Below, piece after piece: positions 53,400 through 64,000 of a DNA stretch of 64,000 nucleotides. This DNA comes from Anisodus tanguticus (lineage: Eukaryota; Streptophyta; Magnoliopsida; Solanales; Solanaceae), in assembly GCA_034509755.1 (NCBI GenBank), contig CM067547.1, positions 48,076,859-48,140,858 of the forward strand, given 5' to 3'. How positions within the stretch are numbered: the first letter of the stretch is position 1; each line of letters begins with the position of its first letter. The notes under the pieces were generated by a model. The model was given only the letters and a program-made list of their open reading frames with translations. It made no database searches and was not told the origin of the DNA. The position numbers were made by a program, and so were the translations under genes.

Positions 53400-53510
53400 C
53401 ATACCATAGATATGCAAGGTAAGGCGGCGTACAATAGACCCTTGTAGTCCGGCCCTTCCCTGGACTCCGTGCATAGCGGGAGCTTAGTGCACCGGGTTGC
53501 CCTTTTATAC
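53400..53510 (+). mobile_element. SINE fragment in the myosin 3' flank
   Basis: The GCAAGGTAAGGCGGCGTAC, CCGGCCCTTCCCTGGAC and GGGAGCTTAGTGCACCGGG blocks are the same SINE family as 3908-4040, here in the plus orientation and lacking the tRNA-like head. Confidence 0.8.
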
Positions 53511-54357
53511 CATAGATATGCTGAAGTAAATCGCTTTATTTTGATTTTAGTTATACGAGCACCTCAGTTTAGACTTATAGCTTCATCTTTTGGTTCTTAA
53601 CCGATTGAATTTGTTCTACTAGTGCTGCTTCTCCTTTTAACTGCATTAAGGGTGTGTTTGGTATGAAGGAAAACATTTTCTGGGAAAACAAGTGGATGTC
53701 TTACTTATTTTCTAGTGTTTGGTAAGTAAGAAAATATTATCCCAAGAGCATTTATATGTAATCTAGCAAAACACTATGGGGGTGGGTGGGGTAGAGAGTA
53801 GGGGTTCGGGGGTTGTGGGGGGTGGGATGGTCTAGGGTTTGGGGTTGGGGGCATTGGGTGCGTGGGAAGGAGACAACGAACTTGGAATGTCACTCATGGA
53901 ACTTGTTTTTCCTACTTCCATTAGGAAAGTCATTTTCTTAATTTCTAAGGAACTTTCTTTCCTAGAGAAAATGTTTTCCAAAACATTTTTACCAACCAAA
54001 CATGGGAAAATTGGAACTCCATACCAAACACACCCTAAGTTTTTCTGTTCTTTTTCCTTTTTCCGATGGAAGGCTTGCATAACTTATCCTTGTTTGTGGA
54101 CTTCAATTCTTTTTCAAGCATGAAATACTATACATATGCTGAAGTAGCTCAATTTATTTTTATTTTTATTATACAAGTGCCTCAATTTATACATCTAGCT
54201 TCATCGTTTGGTTCTTAACCGATTGAATTTGTTCTACTAGTGCTGCTTCTCTTTGTAACTACATTTTTCTCTTCTATGCTTTTTCCTTTTCTTCCAATGG
54301 AGGCCTTTGTATTTGGTGAATGACTTGTCTTTGTTTGTGGACTTCAATTTTTGTTTC
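53508..54357 (+). repeat. Tandem duplication in the myosin 3' flank
   Basis: Unit 1 (53508-53649 plus 54036-54118, split by a MITE) and unit 2 (54127-54357) share ATATGCTGAAGTA, TTCTTAACCGATTGAATTTG, TCTACTAGTGCTGCTTCTC and TTTGTGGACTTCAATT. The MITE interrupts only unit 1, so it came later. Confidence 0.9.
53650..54035. mobile_element. Tourist-like MITE, copy 2 (myosin 3' flank)
   Basis: It starts GGGTGTGTTTGGTATGAAGG and ends CCATACCAAACACACCC, with TAA on each side (53647-53649 and 54036-54038). It is the full-ended relative of 31207-31570. Confidence 0.92.
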
Positions 54358-56233
54358 AGGTTATAACTGAACAGTCAGAGTAAACTGTAGACTTACAAAA
54401 GGAGCAGACGCACCAGTAATCGTGTACAACCATTGGGGCGTACTATGAGGGGGCAGTGGTGAACTATACATATAGTTGAGCAATTTTTGAAAAATATATA
54501 TCCCTACTAAATATGTCATGCTCTATTGTGGTAAGAGGAATCTAACCATAATGCATGAACTTGTGCCCGTTTCATTTGTACTAATCAACTCTATGAAATA
54601 TAGAATAGAAGGTCCTCATTCTTCACACTTTGCGTGTTTGGAACATTTTGAGGTCAGCTTTGAGTGGTTGAGTTTTTCCAACTTCCATATCAATTATGGG
54701 GAGAGTTGAAGGTTTTGTCGTGCATCCTGGAGTGAATAATTGCTTAAGATTGAAGGCTGTCATTCTTTTTTCAGCAGGTCTTCAATCTTCACACGGGTAA
54801 TTTTGCGATGTGATGTTTGTTTCAATTAAAGGCTCGCGTAAAGCTATTCTTAATATACCTCAACACCAATATTACAAGGGATTCGTCTTGTTTCTATATG
54901 ATATTTAAGACATCGTTTGGTTCATTTTGGCGATTTATGATGTGAATTCGGGTTTTTCTTCTTCTGGGGAGTGTATTAATTTGTTGAGAAGATCCAAAGA
55001 AAAGAGAAACATGAAAAGCAAGTTATTCAACTCCCACCACAGATAGCAACCAGTGCACCAGATAGCTGATGTTTCCATTGTATGATAATAATTCCTTAAG
55101 TTTTCACGTTGTCAACTGATAAGTTTGTAACATCATACATTTGAAGGATATCTCTATACATAAATCAAGTGCATTTTGCAATTTTATCTAGAAACATGAG
55201 GCGGATATAGCTCTTTATCTACAGATTCATTTGAACTAATTTTAAGAACAAATAATAGATTTCGAACTCATAAACTAAATAGGTTATGGTAAAATTCTTA
55301 ATTAGAATTTATAATGTTTAAATTCTGGATGTACCTCTGATGGAATATCTCCTTATGTTTCCTGAAGCTAAGATGGTGCATGTGTAGAAACCCTACGCCT
55401 AACGATGCATCTATCGTTTTCTATGATAGCTTCGTCGTACTAAACTAAAAATTTAGGCTCCTTGTGGACAAGAGTTGTTTTTCTTCCTACATTATTATTC
55501 ATGTTATAAAATGAGAGCAATATAGAACAAGAAATGTAGATAATAGAAAGGATAGTGTAGAGTTTTTCTTATTCAAGTATATCAAACATGATTCTCAATA
55601 CCTCTATTTATAGGTTTACATTGAGAAACACCGAAGGGTGTCATGAACATAGGTATTAATATTTTTGGGGTAATGAAAATAAAGTATTGAAGTAATGAAC
55701 ATGAAGAGGTGGGAGTTACTCTTTTAGGAATTATAGACATTCACCAAAATATTATTATTTATATCAATTCACAAATTATTCATTTTTGGTGACAAAACTT
55801 ACATATAGTATGTGAATGCATGACTTGTTCATTTTTTTGCAAGGATATTGCATAATTAGAACTTCGAGACAAGTTGAGGAGGTATTTATGTATTATTCTT
55901 TTTCTTTAATCTGTTACAAACTTGCATATCAATATATGTGAATGCACTAGGCCATTGTACCAAAAAAGATGGTTATATAGTATTAGAAAATTCCAGCAAA
56001 AGCAGTTCTTATATTCGAGAATCGATGATGAGAGAAATTCGAGTATGAAAATATAGAAATCGGGTCTTTGGCTAAGTTAGAGGGAGTTTCGACTGATAAG
56101 GAGAGAGCGGTGTTTTTGGCGCATTTCATGCTGTAGAGGATTCCTTGTTGTTATATTAAAGATTATTTGGTTACCGTCATCTTTCATTCTCTCTTGTCGC
56201 TCAAGGACGATTGATTGTTTAATTGGTATCTAA
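54358..56233. other. Spacer between myosin gene and Gypsy element
   Basis: No gene was recognised. About 55195-55345 looks like an inverted copy of the small repeat in myosin intron 2 (GAGGCGGATATAGCT ... CTGGATGTACCTCTG). About 55490-55830 has LTR-like features on the minus strand (a CCTATAAATAGAGG TATA element) but no firm borders. The rest is unassigned. Confidence 0.5.
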
Positions 56234-59226
56234 TGTAACGACATGTTCCATCGTTATGTGTGTTTTGACTATTTTACTCCCGTTACTTGATTTCCGAAGT
56301 TATCAGACAATTCTAGTAGAAGTGAGTAATTATAACCTTAAGGAGTGAAAGTGTTGACCAATAGTTGACTTTTGTGTAAACGGACCTTTTTCGGAATTCT
56401 ATCAATTTTGTAAGGTCTGGAGGGTCATTTATAACTTGCCGAGATAGTTAGTTCGGTTCCCGAGGCCCTTGGGAGTGTTTTCGCTATTGATTGGCAAGTT
56501 AGTTTAGGACGTTGGGGATTGACCCGAAGAATTAGACCTCCGATGGAAATTCCAAGACTGCGAGTGAGTCTGTAGCGTGTTTTTACATATGTGTACATAT
56601 TTTGTTTGTGTCGGAGAGGTCTTGGGTGATTATCGAATTTCGGGTTGACATTATAAAAGAATGGGAATTTCTGGTTTTTGGTGTTCTCACAGGGGCGAAC
56701 CTTAGTGCGCCTCAGCGGACCGAGACCATTGCAGCGAAAGGATGGGATTTTGGGCAGGCTTCACGAGCGCGAACAGGTTGACTGCAGGCGCGGGTCGATG
56801 CGGCGGGCCTTGGTCGCTGCAGCGGACGACGGGATTCCAGAATGTTTTTAAGTGGGTTAAAAACCCTACACTTCCTCCATTTCGAAAACACTTCTCCAAA
56901 GCATCTTTTAGGCGATTCCAAGCATCTTTAAGTGATTTCTTCTTGTGGTATGCTTTCTTAACCTTGTATTATTTTCACTTAGCTTCCTTATGTTGATTTA
57001 ATGATGGAATTAACCTAGAATCTAGTTGGGGAAGATGTGTTCAACCTAGTTAGGGTTTGCTTGATTTTTAAGCTTCAAAAGTGAGAATAAATTGATGGGT
57101 TTTGTTAATCTAAGTATGAATTCCACTAATGAGTAATTGTTAAGCTTGAATCTTCCATTTATGTGATGAAATTGAGGGTTGGAAAACTAGGGTTCACACC
57201 CAAATTTGGGGGTTTTCTTGTATGATAAAATTGTCCTAGTCTTGAGTTAATTTAGTGATTGATGAGTAGTATTGAACACCTAGAACATTGAATTTCATAT
57301 TACACTTTTGAAATAACTGTTTTACCCCTAGAAGCCAGTTTCCCCATTTCTCCCATAGTTGGGTTGCGTTCGAATGATAGTATAATGTTATGGGTGTTGT
57401 TAATTTCATGCTCTAACTTATATTTTGATAATATTAGACTTCGATTACGACCATTATCCTCGGAAGGGCAAGGCGCAAGTGTGATTCATGGTGACTCCCG
57501 CTGGGTATTCCAGGTAGGTTACGGCTTACCTTCTAGTTATACTTTAGTTAGCGAAGCGTATGTATAGTTAGATACTATTGGAGAAAGCATATAAGTCTTT
57601 GGGTATGAAGTTGGGAGAGATTACTTTGGTTGGATACCGTTGACTGTTTGTGACTTGTTGTTTTTTTGTGATTGATGGACTTGTACGTAGTTGCCATACC
57701 GTACTTGTGATATATTTGTTTGTCATTGATCTTGGTATTATGATGGATAGAGAAATAACCTTGACTTGATACTGATATTGTGATATGTGTCCATGTGTGG
57801 CATGATTGAGATGGATACATGCACATCATTCATACACATTCTGCATGAATCATTATTGTGAACTGTGATTTGACATTAATAATGATAAGAGGGAACGTGA
57901 AACATCTAAGGCTTCCTATTATAGTGTTTACTATGTGCTTAATTCGTATGGCCTCTCTTGCCCGTATAATTGTTGTTACCGATGTGGTCCTAAGGGAAAA
58001 TGTTCCGGACGTGGCATTGTATAGATTTGGGAATAAGATCCGATTGGTAACTGATTTACGGATGTCGTTATGTTTATTCATCTCATGATTAGTGTTGAAT
58101 TTGACATTCATACATACATTCATTCTCATTTCCATGATATATTGACATTGCATGTGATTGGTATGATGGTGATGCCGCGATACATTAATATAACATGTGA
58201 TTGGCGTGATGGTGATAAGTGAGAAAGAAACAACATTGCTTTTTATGACATATTGATTGCGTAGCCATTCTATGTTGAGTGACACGGAATGGCTAGCGGT
58301 GTGGTGGGTGGAAGAGTCACTCTAGGATGTGTGACACGGATTGACTGGTACATGGACTTCACGGGTCCCCCATGGGTCATGACTGCTGGGATGATGATAT
58401 ATTCCCCTCGGAGCATGTATGTACGAGAGAAGACAGTTGGTCAGTGCATTGCATTGCATCACATATACATTCACATTACATCCACTCATATCTCTGATTC
58501 TGGTTGTTGTTTTCATTGTATTGCCGATGCGGTTCAGTCTTGATTCTTTAATTTTTAATCTCTTGCATAGACACTTGATGGATTCGAGGGCTAGAGATTT
58601 CGCCTAGTCTATGACTATAGACTACTGAGATTCGGTGTAATTCACCTTACTGAGAGTCTCACATGAGTGTGCTTAGTAATTACTTCATTTTCTTATCTCT
58701 TGGATTCTAACTGGATTCTCTATACTTGGGCTGATTATTCTTGGACTGTGATATTACTTGTACTTGATTGCGAGCATGTCTATTATTTAGTTTCTTTCTT
58801 ATATATATGTTAGCTAACTGTTGTCAGCCTATGATACCTACCAGTACATAGTGTTTGTACTGATACTACTCTTGCTACACCATTTTTGGGGTGTAGAATT
58901 GTTGCAGATACATGAGCGAGGTTCGATTAACCTACAAGGATCTCGTGGAGTTCATCTAGACTTCTCTGTTTAATTCTCATTCTAAACAGAAGTTGTATTC
59001 AGGTTGTGGTTGTAATTCTTATTTCAGTTGTATACTTAGAAGCTCTTGTACTATTCAGTCCAAATTTCTTGGGTAGTGTTGTATTCCACATTATCATATA
59101 TCTATGTTTTTAGATTTCTATTGCTCTTATTATTTTATTTATGTTGTTGGATGAATCTATAAGGGACGTGTTCGCTTACTAGGTGGGAAAAAGGTAGGTG
59201 TCCGCGCATTCCCACTGGGCATGTCA
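56234..59226 (-). repeat. Putative 3' LTR of the Gypsy element (about 3 kb)
   Basis: The plus strand reads TGTAACGACATG...GGGCATGTCA, TG...CA format, about the length of the solo LTR at 19185-22216 and sharing its style and several inner blocks. It directly follows the end of the minus-strand pol, where a 3' LTR belongs. The right boundary is set by the TG/CA rule only. Its partner LTR is beyond base 64000. Confidence 0.65.
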
Positions 59227-59389
59227 TGAGTACATGAACGTGAAGGAATATGACATGGAACATGAGAACTGAATGACATGATTGCATGAAAGCATGAACA
59301 TGGGTACATGGAACATGAATACTAAATACATGATCGTGAAACATGAGAAGTGGATACGCAAGGGACATGACATGAATACTGAAGATATT

Positions 59390-60700
59390 TACCTGGATCG
59401 TTTTCTGCTTGCTCCTCGAATAAGTGCGGATATATGGACTTCATGTCTTCTTCGGCTACCCATGTAGCCTCCTTAACATTCTGACTTCTCCATAACACTT
59501 TTAATGAGGAAACTTCCTTAGTTCTTAACTTTCGAATCTGACGATCCAAAATAGCCACATGGATCTCCTCATAGGTCAGACCATCCTTAAATATAATGGA
59601 ATCGGTAAGGACAACCAACGACGGGTCTCCTACACACTTCCTCAACATGGATACATAAAACACTGGATGTACAACAACTAAGTCTTGTGGTAGTTCTAGT
59701 TCATAAGACACTTGGCCAACTCTCTTCAACATCCTATAAGGTCCGATATATCTGAGACTGAGCTTACCTTTCTTTCCAAATCTCATGACACCTTTCATAG
59801 GTTAAACTTTCAGAAATACACAATCATCAACTTAAAACTCCCAAGTCTCTACGCCTCACATCTGAATAAGACTTCTGGAGACTCTGAGCTATTTTCAAAC
59901 ACTCCTGAATTAACTCGACTTTCTCAAAAGCCCGATAGACCAAGTCTGGTCCTACACTTTCGCCCATACAGAGCTTCGAATGGTGCCATCGTGATGCTAG
60001 CATGATAATTGTTATTATAAGCAAATTCAATAAGAGGCAAGTGATCATCACAGTTACCTTTAAAATCAAGAACACATGTCCTTAACATATCCTCAAGGGT
60101 CTAAATAGTACGCTCTGCCTAGCCATCTGTCTGAGGGTGAAAAGTTGTGCTGAGATTTCCTTAGTACCCAATCATTTTTTAAAGGACTTCCAAAATGTGT
60201 TGTGAACTAACCACCACAATCTGAAATGATAGACACTGGGGTCCCATGAAGCCTAACAATTCTTTGGATATACAACTTAGCATAATCCTCTGCTGAATAT
60301 GTGGTCTTAACTGGCAAGAAGTGGACTAAGTTGGTAAGTAGGTCCACAATCACCCAAATTGAATCATGTCTTCGGGCTGAGCGAGGTAGACCTGTTATAA
60401 AGTCTATATTTATCATCTCCCACTTCCAAACAAGAATATCAATATTCTGAGCCAACCCACAGGCCTTTGGTGTTCGGCTTTCACGTGCTGATAATTCGAA
60501 TACTTGGCTACAAAATCTGCCACATTCCTCTTCATATCGTTCCACCAATAAATTTCTTTAAGATCATGATACATTTGGTAGAACCTGGGTGAATATAATA
60601 CTTGGAATTATGCACTTATGCCATGATTCATTTTCTGAGTCTGTCTACATTTGGAACACACAACCTGCCTCGGTACCTCAGAGTACCGTCATCTCCCCCT
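59390..60700 (-). pseudogene. Gypsy integrase and chromodomain-like end
   Basis: 60207-60548 has the integrase core start (MINIDFITGLPRSARRHDSIW, VIVDLLTNLVHFLPV, SIISDCGG). The middle (59827-60075 and between) is broken. 59390-59798 has LRYIGPYRMLKRVGQVSYEL and VVHPVFYVSMLRKC, then a chromodomain-like AILDRQIRKLRTKEVSSLK with VLWRSQNVKEATWVAEEDM. Such domains steer integration towards heterochromatin in this clade. Multiple stops are present. Confidence 0.88.
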
Positions 60701-62100
60701 ATTCGAAAGTTGTAGTCTTATGCTTGTGAATCCCCTCCTTCAGTTGCAACAAGTAGGGATCACTAAACTGTTTCTCCTTTACTTCGACTACTAAGGAGGA
60801 CTCAGAGTTGTTTTGGACAACAACACCACCATCTTCGGAGTCCATGAGTCGAACTCCTAGACTGGCTAGTCGGTGAATCTCCTTTGTCATGGTTCTCTTA
60901 TCTTCCTCAACACGAGCTAAACTTCCCATAGATTTCCGATTAAGAGCATCGACTACCACATTCACTTTCCCTGGGTGGTAGAGAACATCCATATCATAAT
61001 ACTTTATTAATTCGAGCCATATCCTCTGTCTAAGATTCAACTCTCGCTGCTTGAAAATATACTAAAAGCTCGTGTGATCTATGAAAATATCAACGTGAAC
61101 TCCATATAAGTAATGACATCATATCTTGAGTGAAAAAATCACTGCTGCCAATTCTAAGTCATGAGTAGGATAGTTCTTTTCATAAGAATTAAGCTCTATG
61201 GAGGCCTAAGATATAACCTTGTCATGCTGCATTAAAACACACCCAAGACAAATGCCTGATGCATAACAATATACTACGAACCCCTTGGTTCCCTCTAGCA
61301 ATGTTAACACTGGAGCCGAAGTCAATCTCATTTTCAATTCTTCGAAACTACGCTCACAGTCATCTAACCAATATAGTTTGACCTTCTGGGTCAATCTGGT
61401 CAATGGAGATGAGATAGAATAAAACTTCTCTAAGAATCATCTGTAATAACCTGCAAGCCCCAAGAAACTCCGAATATCTGAAGGAGAGGTGGGTCTGGGC
61501 CAATTCTTAACTACATCTATTTTCTGATAATCAATCTGGACACCCTCGCCTGAAATTACATGGCCTAAGAATGCCACTGACTTAAGCCAAAATTCACACT
61601 TGGAAAATTTAGCATAAAGCTCGCGGTCCTAATGTGTCCACAACACTATTCTGAGATATTCTGCATGATCAACCTCACTTCAAAAATAGACTAAGTTATC
61701 GTCAATAAAGACAATGACAAAAGATCAAGATAAGGCTTGAAAACCCTGTTCATAAGGTCCATGAAAGCGGCTGGAGAATTCGTCAATCCAAATGACATGA
61801 CATAGAATTAAAAATGATCATAACGGGTTCTAAAGGCGGTTTTCGGAATATCAACTTCCTTAACCTTAAGTTGATGGTACCCTGATCTAAGATCAATCTT
61901 GGAATAACACTAAGCACCCTGAAAATGATCAAATAAATCATCGATTCTAGGAAAAGAGTATTTATTCTTGATGGTGACCTTGTTCAACTATCGGTAGTCA
62001 ATGCACATACACAAAGACTCATCCTTCTTTCGAACAAACAAGACTGGTGCACCCCACAGTGAGTTACTAGGTCTAGTGAATCCCTTATAGAGCTTTTAGT
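60699..62100 (-). pseudogene. Gypsy reverse transcriptase and RNase H
   Basis: 60699-61040 holds the end of RNase H and the linker (IKYYDMDVLYHPGKVNVVVDAL). 61206-61403 holds the RNase H start (LTSAPVLTLLEGTKGFVVYCYAS; the usual catalytic Asp appears as Tyr). Around 61695-61730 the minus strand encodes VIVFIDDNLV, the FIDD catalytic box. Many frame breaks separate the pieces between 61400 and 62080. Confidence 0.88.
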
Positions 62101-62789
62101 TCCCTTAACTCTGATGGAGCCATTCTATACGACGGAATAGATATCGACTTAGTACCGGGAAGTAGATCAATTCCGAATTCAATCTCCCTATCAGGAGGAA
62201 CTCTGGAAAGATCTTTAGGAAATATATCTGAAAACTCATTGACAACTGGTACTGACTGAAGAGTTGGGGTTTGGGTATCTGCATCCCTAACACGAACTAG
62301 ATGGTAAATGTATCCCTTGAATATCATCTTTCTGGCTTTAAGATAGGAAATAAACCTGCCCATGGGTGCTACTGCATCACCCTTACATTCTATGACTGGT
62401 TCACCGGAAAATTTGAATTTTACACTTTTGGATCTACAATCTACTATGGCATAGCATGAAGATAACCAATCCATACCCATGATTACATTGAAGTCTACCA
62501 TTTCTAACTCTACCAAGTTAGCTATGGTAATGCGGTGATAGACTTTAACTGGACAACCCCTATATACCTGTCTGGCTATAACTGACTCACCGACTGGAGT
62601 GGATACCTCAAAGGATTCATGCAACTTTGCTGGTTCTATCCCAAATTTCTTAGCAACAAATGGAGTTATATATGATAGAGTGGATCCAAGATCCATTAAG
62701 ACATAAACGTCGAAATTGAAAATGGTTAATATACATGTGACCACATCTGCGCGGGCTTCTGTGTCTTGACGACCTGATAGTGCATACAA
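62085..62789 (-). pseudogene. Gypsy retropepsin and start of reverse transcriptase
   Basis: A 234-codon open segment. The protease shows VYVLMDLGSTLSYITPFVA (the usual DPGST active site reads DLGST), then VDFNVIMGMDWLSSCYAIVD. The linker to the reverse transcriptase follows, with FSDIFPKDLSRVPPDREIEF and DLLPGTKSISIPSYRMAP. It stops before the first reverse transcriptase motif. It would cleave the polyprotein if complete. Confidence 0.9.
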
Positions 62790-64000
62790 GTGATTTGGAC
62801 CTCCGCCTGTGTTACCTGACTTGGCTGGACCACGCCATGATTGGGCCTAAGAATTACGAGGAACTGTAGAATTTGTAGACTGAGTCATATTACCTCTTGC
62901 ACCATGCCTCGCTGATGGATAGTCCTTCTGAAAATAATCTTGCTGACCATACCCATAACAAATATTCATGCCAAAGTGGCACTCTTCCTTTTAGCACACT
63001 TACCACAAACTGGGTGGCTGAATGTTCTTTGACTCACACTAGCCTGTGACTAGGAGCCTGTTGCTCTGAAGTTCTGCTTCTTATTATCATTCGTGGGCAC
63101 TGGCTGAAGATAGAGCATGTCTTGATGACCTGTTAATGAAGGACTATCTGCCTCCACCTCCTCCATGACTGAAGTGACCTGAAGACTTAGCCCTCTTGTT
63201 AAATTCCATATCCTTCTTTTTCTGCAAATCTTCATCTTCCTTCAACCTACTCTCATTATCCTGCACGAACTCAACTATCTTCGTAATAGCCAACTCCCTG
63301 TTCTAAGTTGTAATATTGGATACATCGTACAAGTGGGGATCAAGACCATACACGAACCATCTAACTCTGGCCCTCATGTCTGGGACCATATGTTGAGCAT
63401 ACTTTGCCAAAGAAACAAGCTGAAGATAGTATTCCTAAACACTCCTACCATTCTACGTAAGGTTTTCAAATTCTACGGCTTTTTCCTCCCTGACCTCTAT
63501 TGGCCGAAAATGCTCAATAAAAGCATCAGTAAACTCATCCTAAGTTGTTGGAGATGCATCTTCCCCGTAGGACTGTTCCCACGACTCATACCAAATGTTG
63601 GCAACATCCTGAAACTGGTAAGCTCACAACTCTGCTATATCTATCTCATTAACATGCATGACACGAAAGATTTTTTGGAGCCCATCAATGAAATTCTACG
63701 AATCCTCCTTCTTACAAGACCCTGTAAACACATGAGGGTCCATACGAAGAAACTCACGAGTCCTGAAACTGAATGTATCCTCATTCGTTCCCGTAGTTGG
63801 AGTCATTCCCTGGCATTGGGCCTGAGCAGTGATAAGTTGGGTGAGCAGCTGAATAGCTCCCCTAATATTAGAGTCAGTAGAACTGGGATCTCCATAGGCC
63901 CTGTAGTATCGGGTAGAGGTGTTGTACCCGAGTTGGCTCCCTGAGATTGAGAATCCTCCTCGCGAGTAGCATCATTAGCAGCTCTCTGGCTGTTAGTTGA
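62790..64000 (-). pseudogene. Gypsy gag, degenerate and partial
   Basis: Read on the minus strand in several frames, the region gives Gag-like pieces. They are an FRTREFLRMDPHVFTGS start, a FIEHFRPIEVREEKAVEFENL middle, a SKIVEFVQDNESRLKEDEDL-like segment, and zinc-knuckle remains (HPVCGKCAKRKSATLA, then CYGYGQQDYFQKDYP) at about 62920-63020. The long plus-strand frame at 63333-63944 is its antisense shadow. Confidence 0.75.

Larger units (their letters stand above)
59227..64000 (-). mobile_element. Chromodomain-type Ty3/gypsy element interior, partial
   Basis: Reading leftwards are gag (64000 to about 62800), protease (62789 on), reverse transcriptase, RNase H, integrase and a chromodomain-like end at about 59390. 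That is the order of plant chromoviruses of the Tekay/Del kind. Many stops and shifts mean it is defective. A CATG-rich 160-bp spacer (59227-59390) separates pol from the LTR. The 5' part of the element lies outside the window. Confidence 0.9.

Noticed and set aside
53832..54123. Overlapping ORFs on both strands near 53.8-54.1 kb
   Set aside because: They lie inside a Tourist-like MITE and are explained by its G-rich interior and inverted ends.
57830..58543. ORFs of 60-151 aa inside the large LTR
   Set aside because: They are His/Thr-rich chance frames on both strands of an LTR. No domain was recognised.
59227..59390. CATG array considered as an origin or protein-binding iteron array
   Set aside because: It is located between Gypsy pol and its LTR, with irregular spacing. 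A family-specific spacer is the simpler reading.
63333..63944. A 203-aa plus-strand ORF at the right edge
   Set aside because: It is the antisense shadow of a degenerate Gypsy gag, which is readable in pieces on the minus strand.

Overview
This window reads as nuclear DNA of a flowering plant of the nightshade family (Solanaceae); the genus cannot be fixed from the sequence alone. The reasons are an AT-rich background, a 38-exon plant class XI myosin gene, and dispersed repeats I recognise as Solanaceae families: tRNA-type SINEs, a TRIM element, GTTTGGCC-type MITEs and an RTE-type LINE tail. Most of the window is transposable elements at different stages of decay, often nested. No rRNA gene, tRNA gene or CRISPR array was seen.

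Layout from left to right: (1) 1-1321, a decayed Copia gag fragment and its LTR on the minus strand. (2) 1540-2848, a 1.3-kb LTR retrotransposon with a perfect 5-bp target duplication and an almost pure purine internal tract. (3) 3400-4860, a tandem pair of small secreted-peptide precursor genes on the minus strand. One copy looks intact and has a TATA box; the other has a frameshifted C-terminus and a SINE in its leader. (4) 4860-7677, AT-rich spacer with an old local duplication and a MITE. (5) 7678-14337, a nearly complete but mutated Ty1/copia element. (6) 14914 to about 24245, a full-length but damaged L1-type LINE on the minus strand, split by a 3-kb solo LTR (19185-22216). (7) 24351-25205, nested MITEs. 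(8) 25818-29281, a hAT transposon with a perfect 8-bp target duplication and a broken transposase gene. (9) 29448-30536, an AT-rich terminal-inverted-repeat element. (10) About 30.8-53.2 kb, a class XI myosin gene on the plus strand. (11) 53.2-56.2 kb, its 3' flank. (12) 56234-64000, a chromodomain-type Gypsy element on the minus strand that runs off the right edge.

The myosin gene is the only large host gene. Its 38 inferred exons sum to 4,590 nt, an exact multiple of three (1,529 codons plus stop), with consistent splice phases throughout. The product would be a motor head with P-loop, an IQ neck, a coiled coil and a globular cargo-binding tail that moves organelles along actin. The locus carries local tandem duplications at the first exon, around exon 31 and in the 3' flank, and its introns have collected a LINE tail, a TRIM, a truncated Copia element and SINE pieces.

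The most unusual observation concerns the Copia element at 7678-14337. One base after its 5' LTR, where a tRNA primer-binding site is expected, lies a 14-nt sequence perfectly complementary to a segment of its own LTR. This suggests self-primed or otherwise non-canonical priming. Other points of interest are the possibly novel peptide-precursor pair, the duplicated first exon and duplicated exon 31 of the myosin, and the purine-tract mini-retrotransposon.
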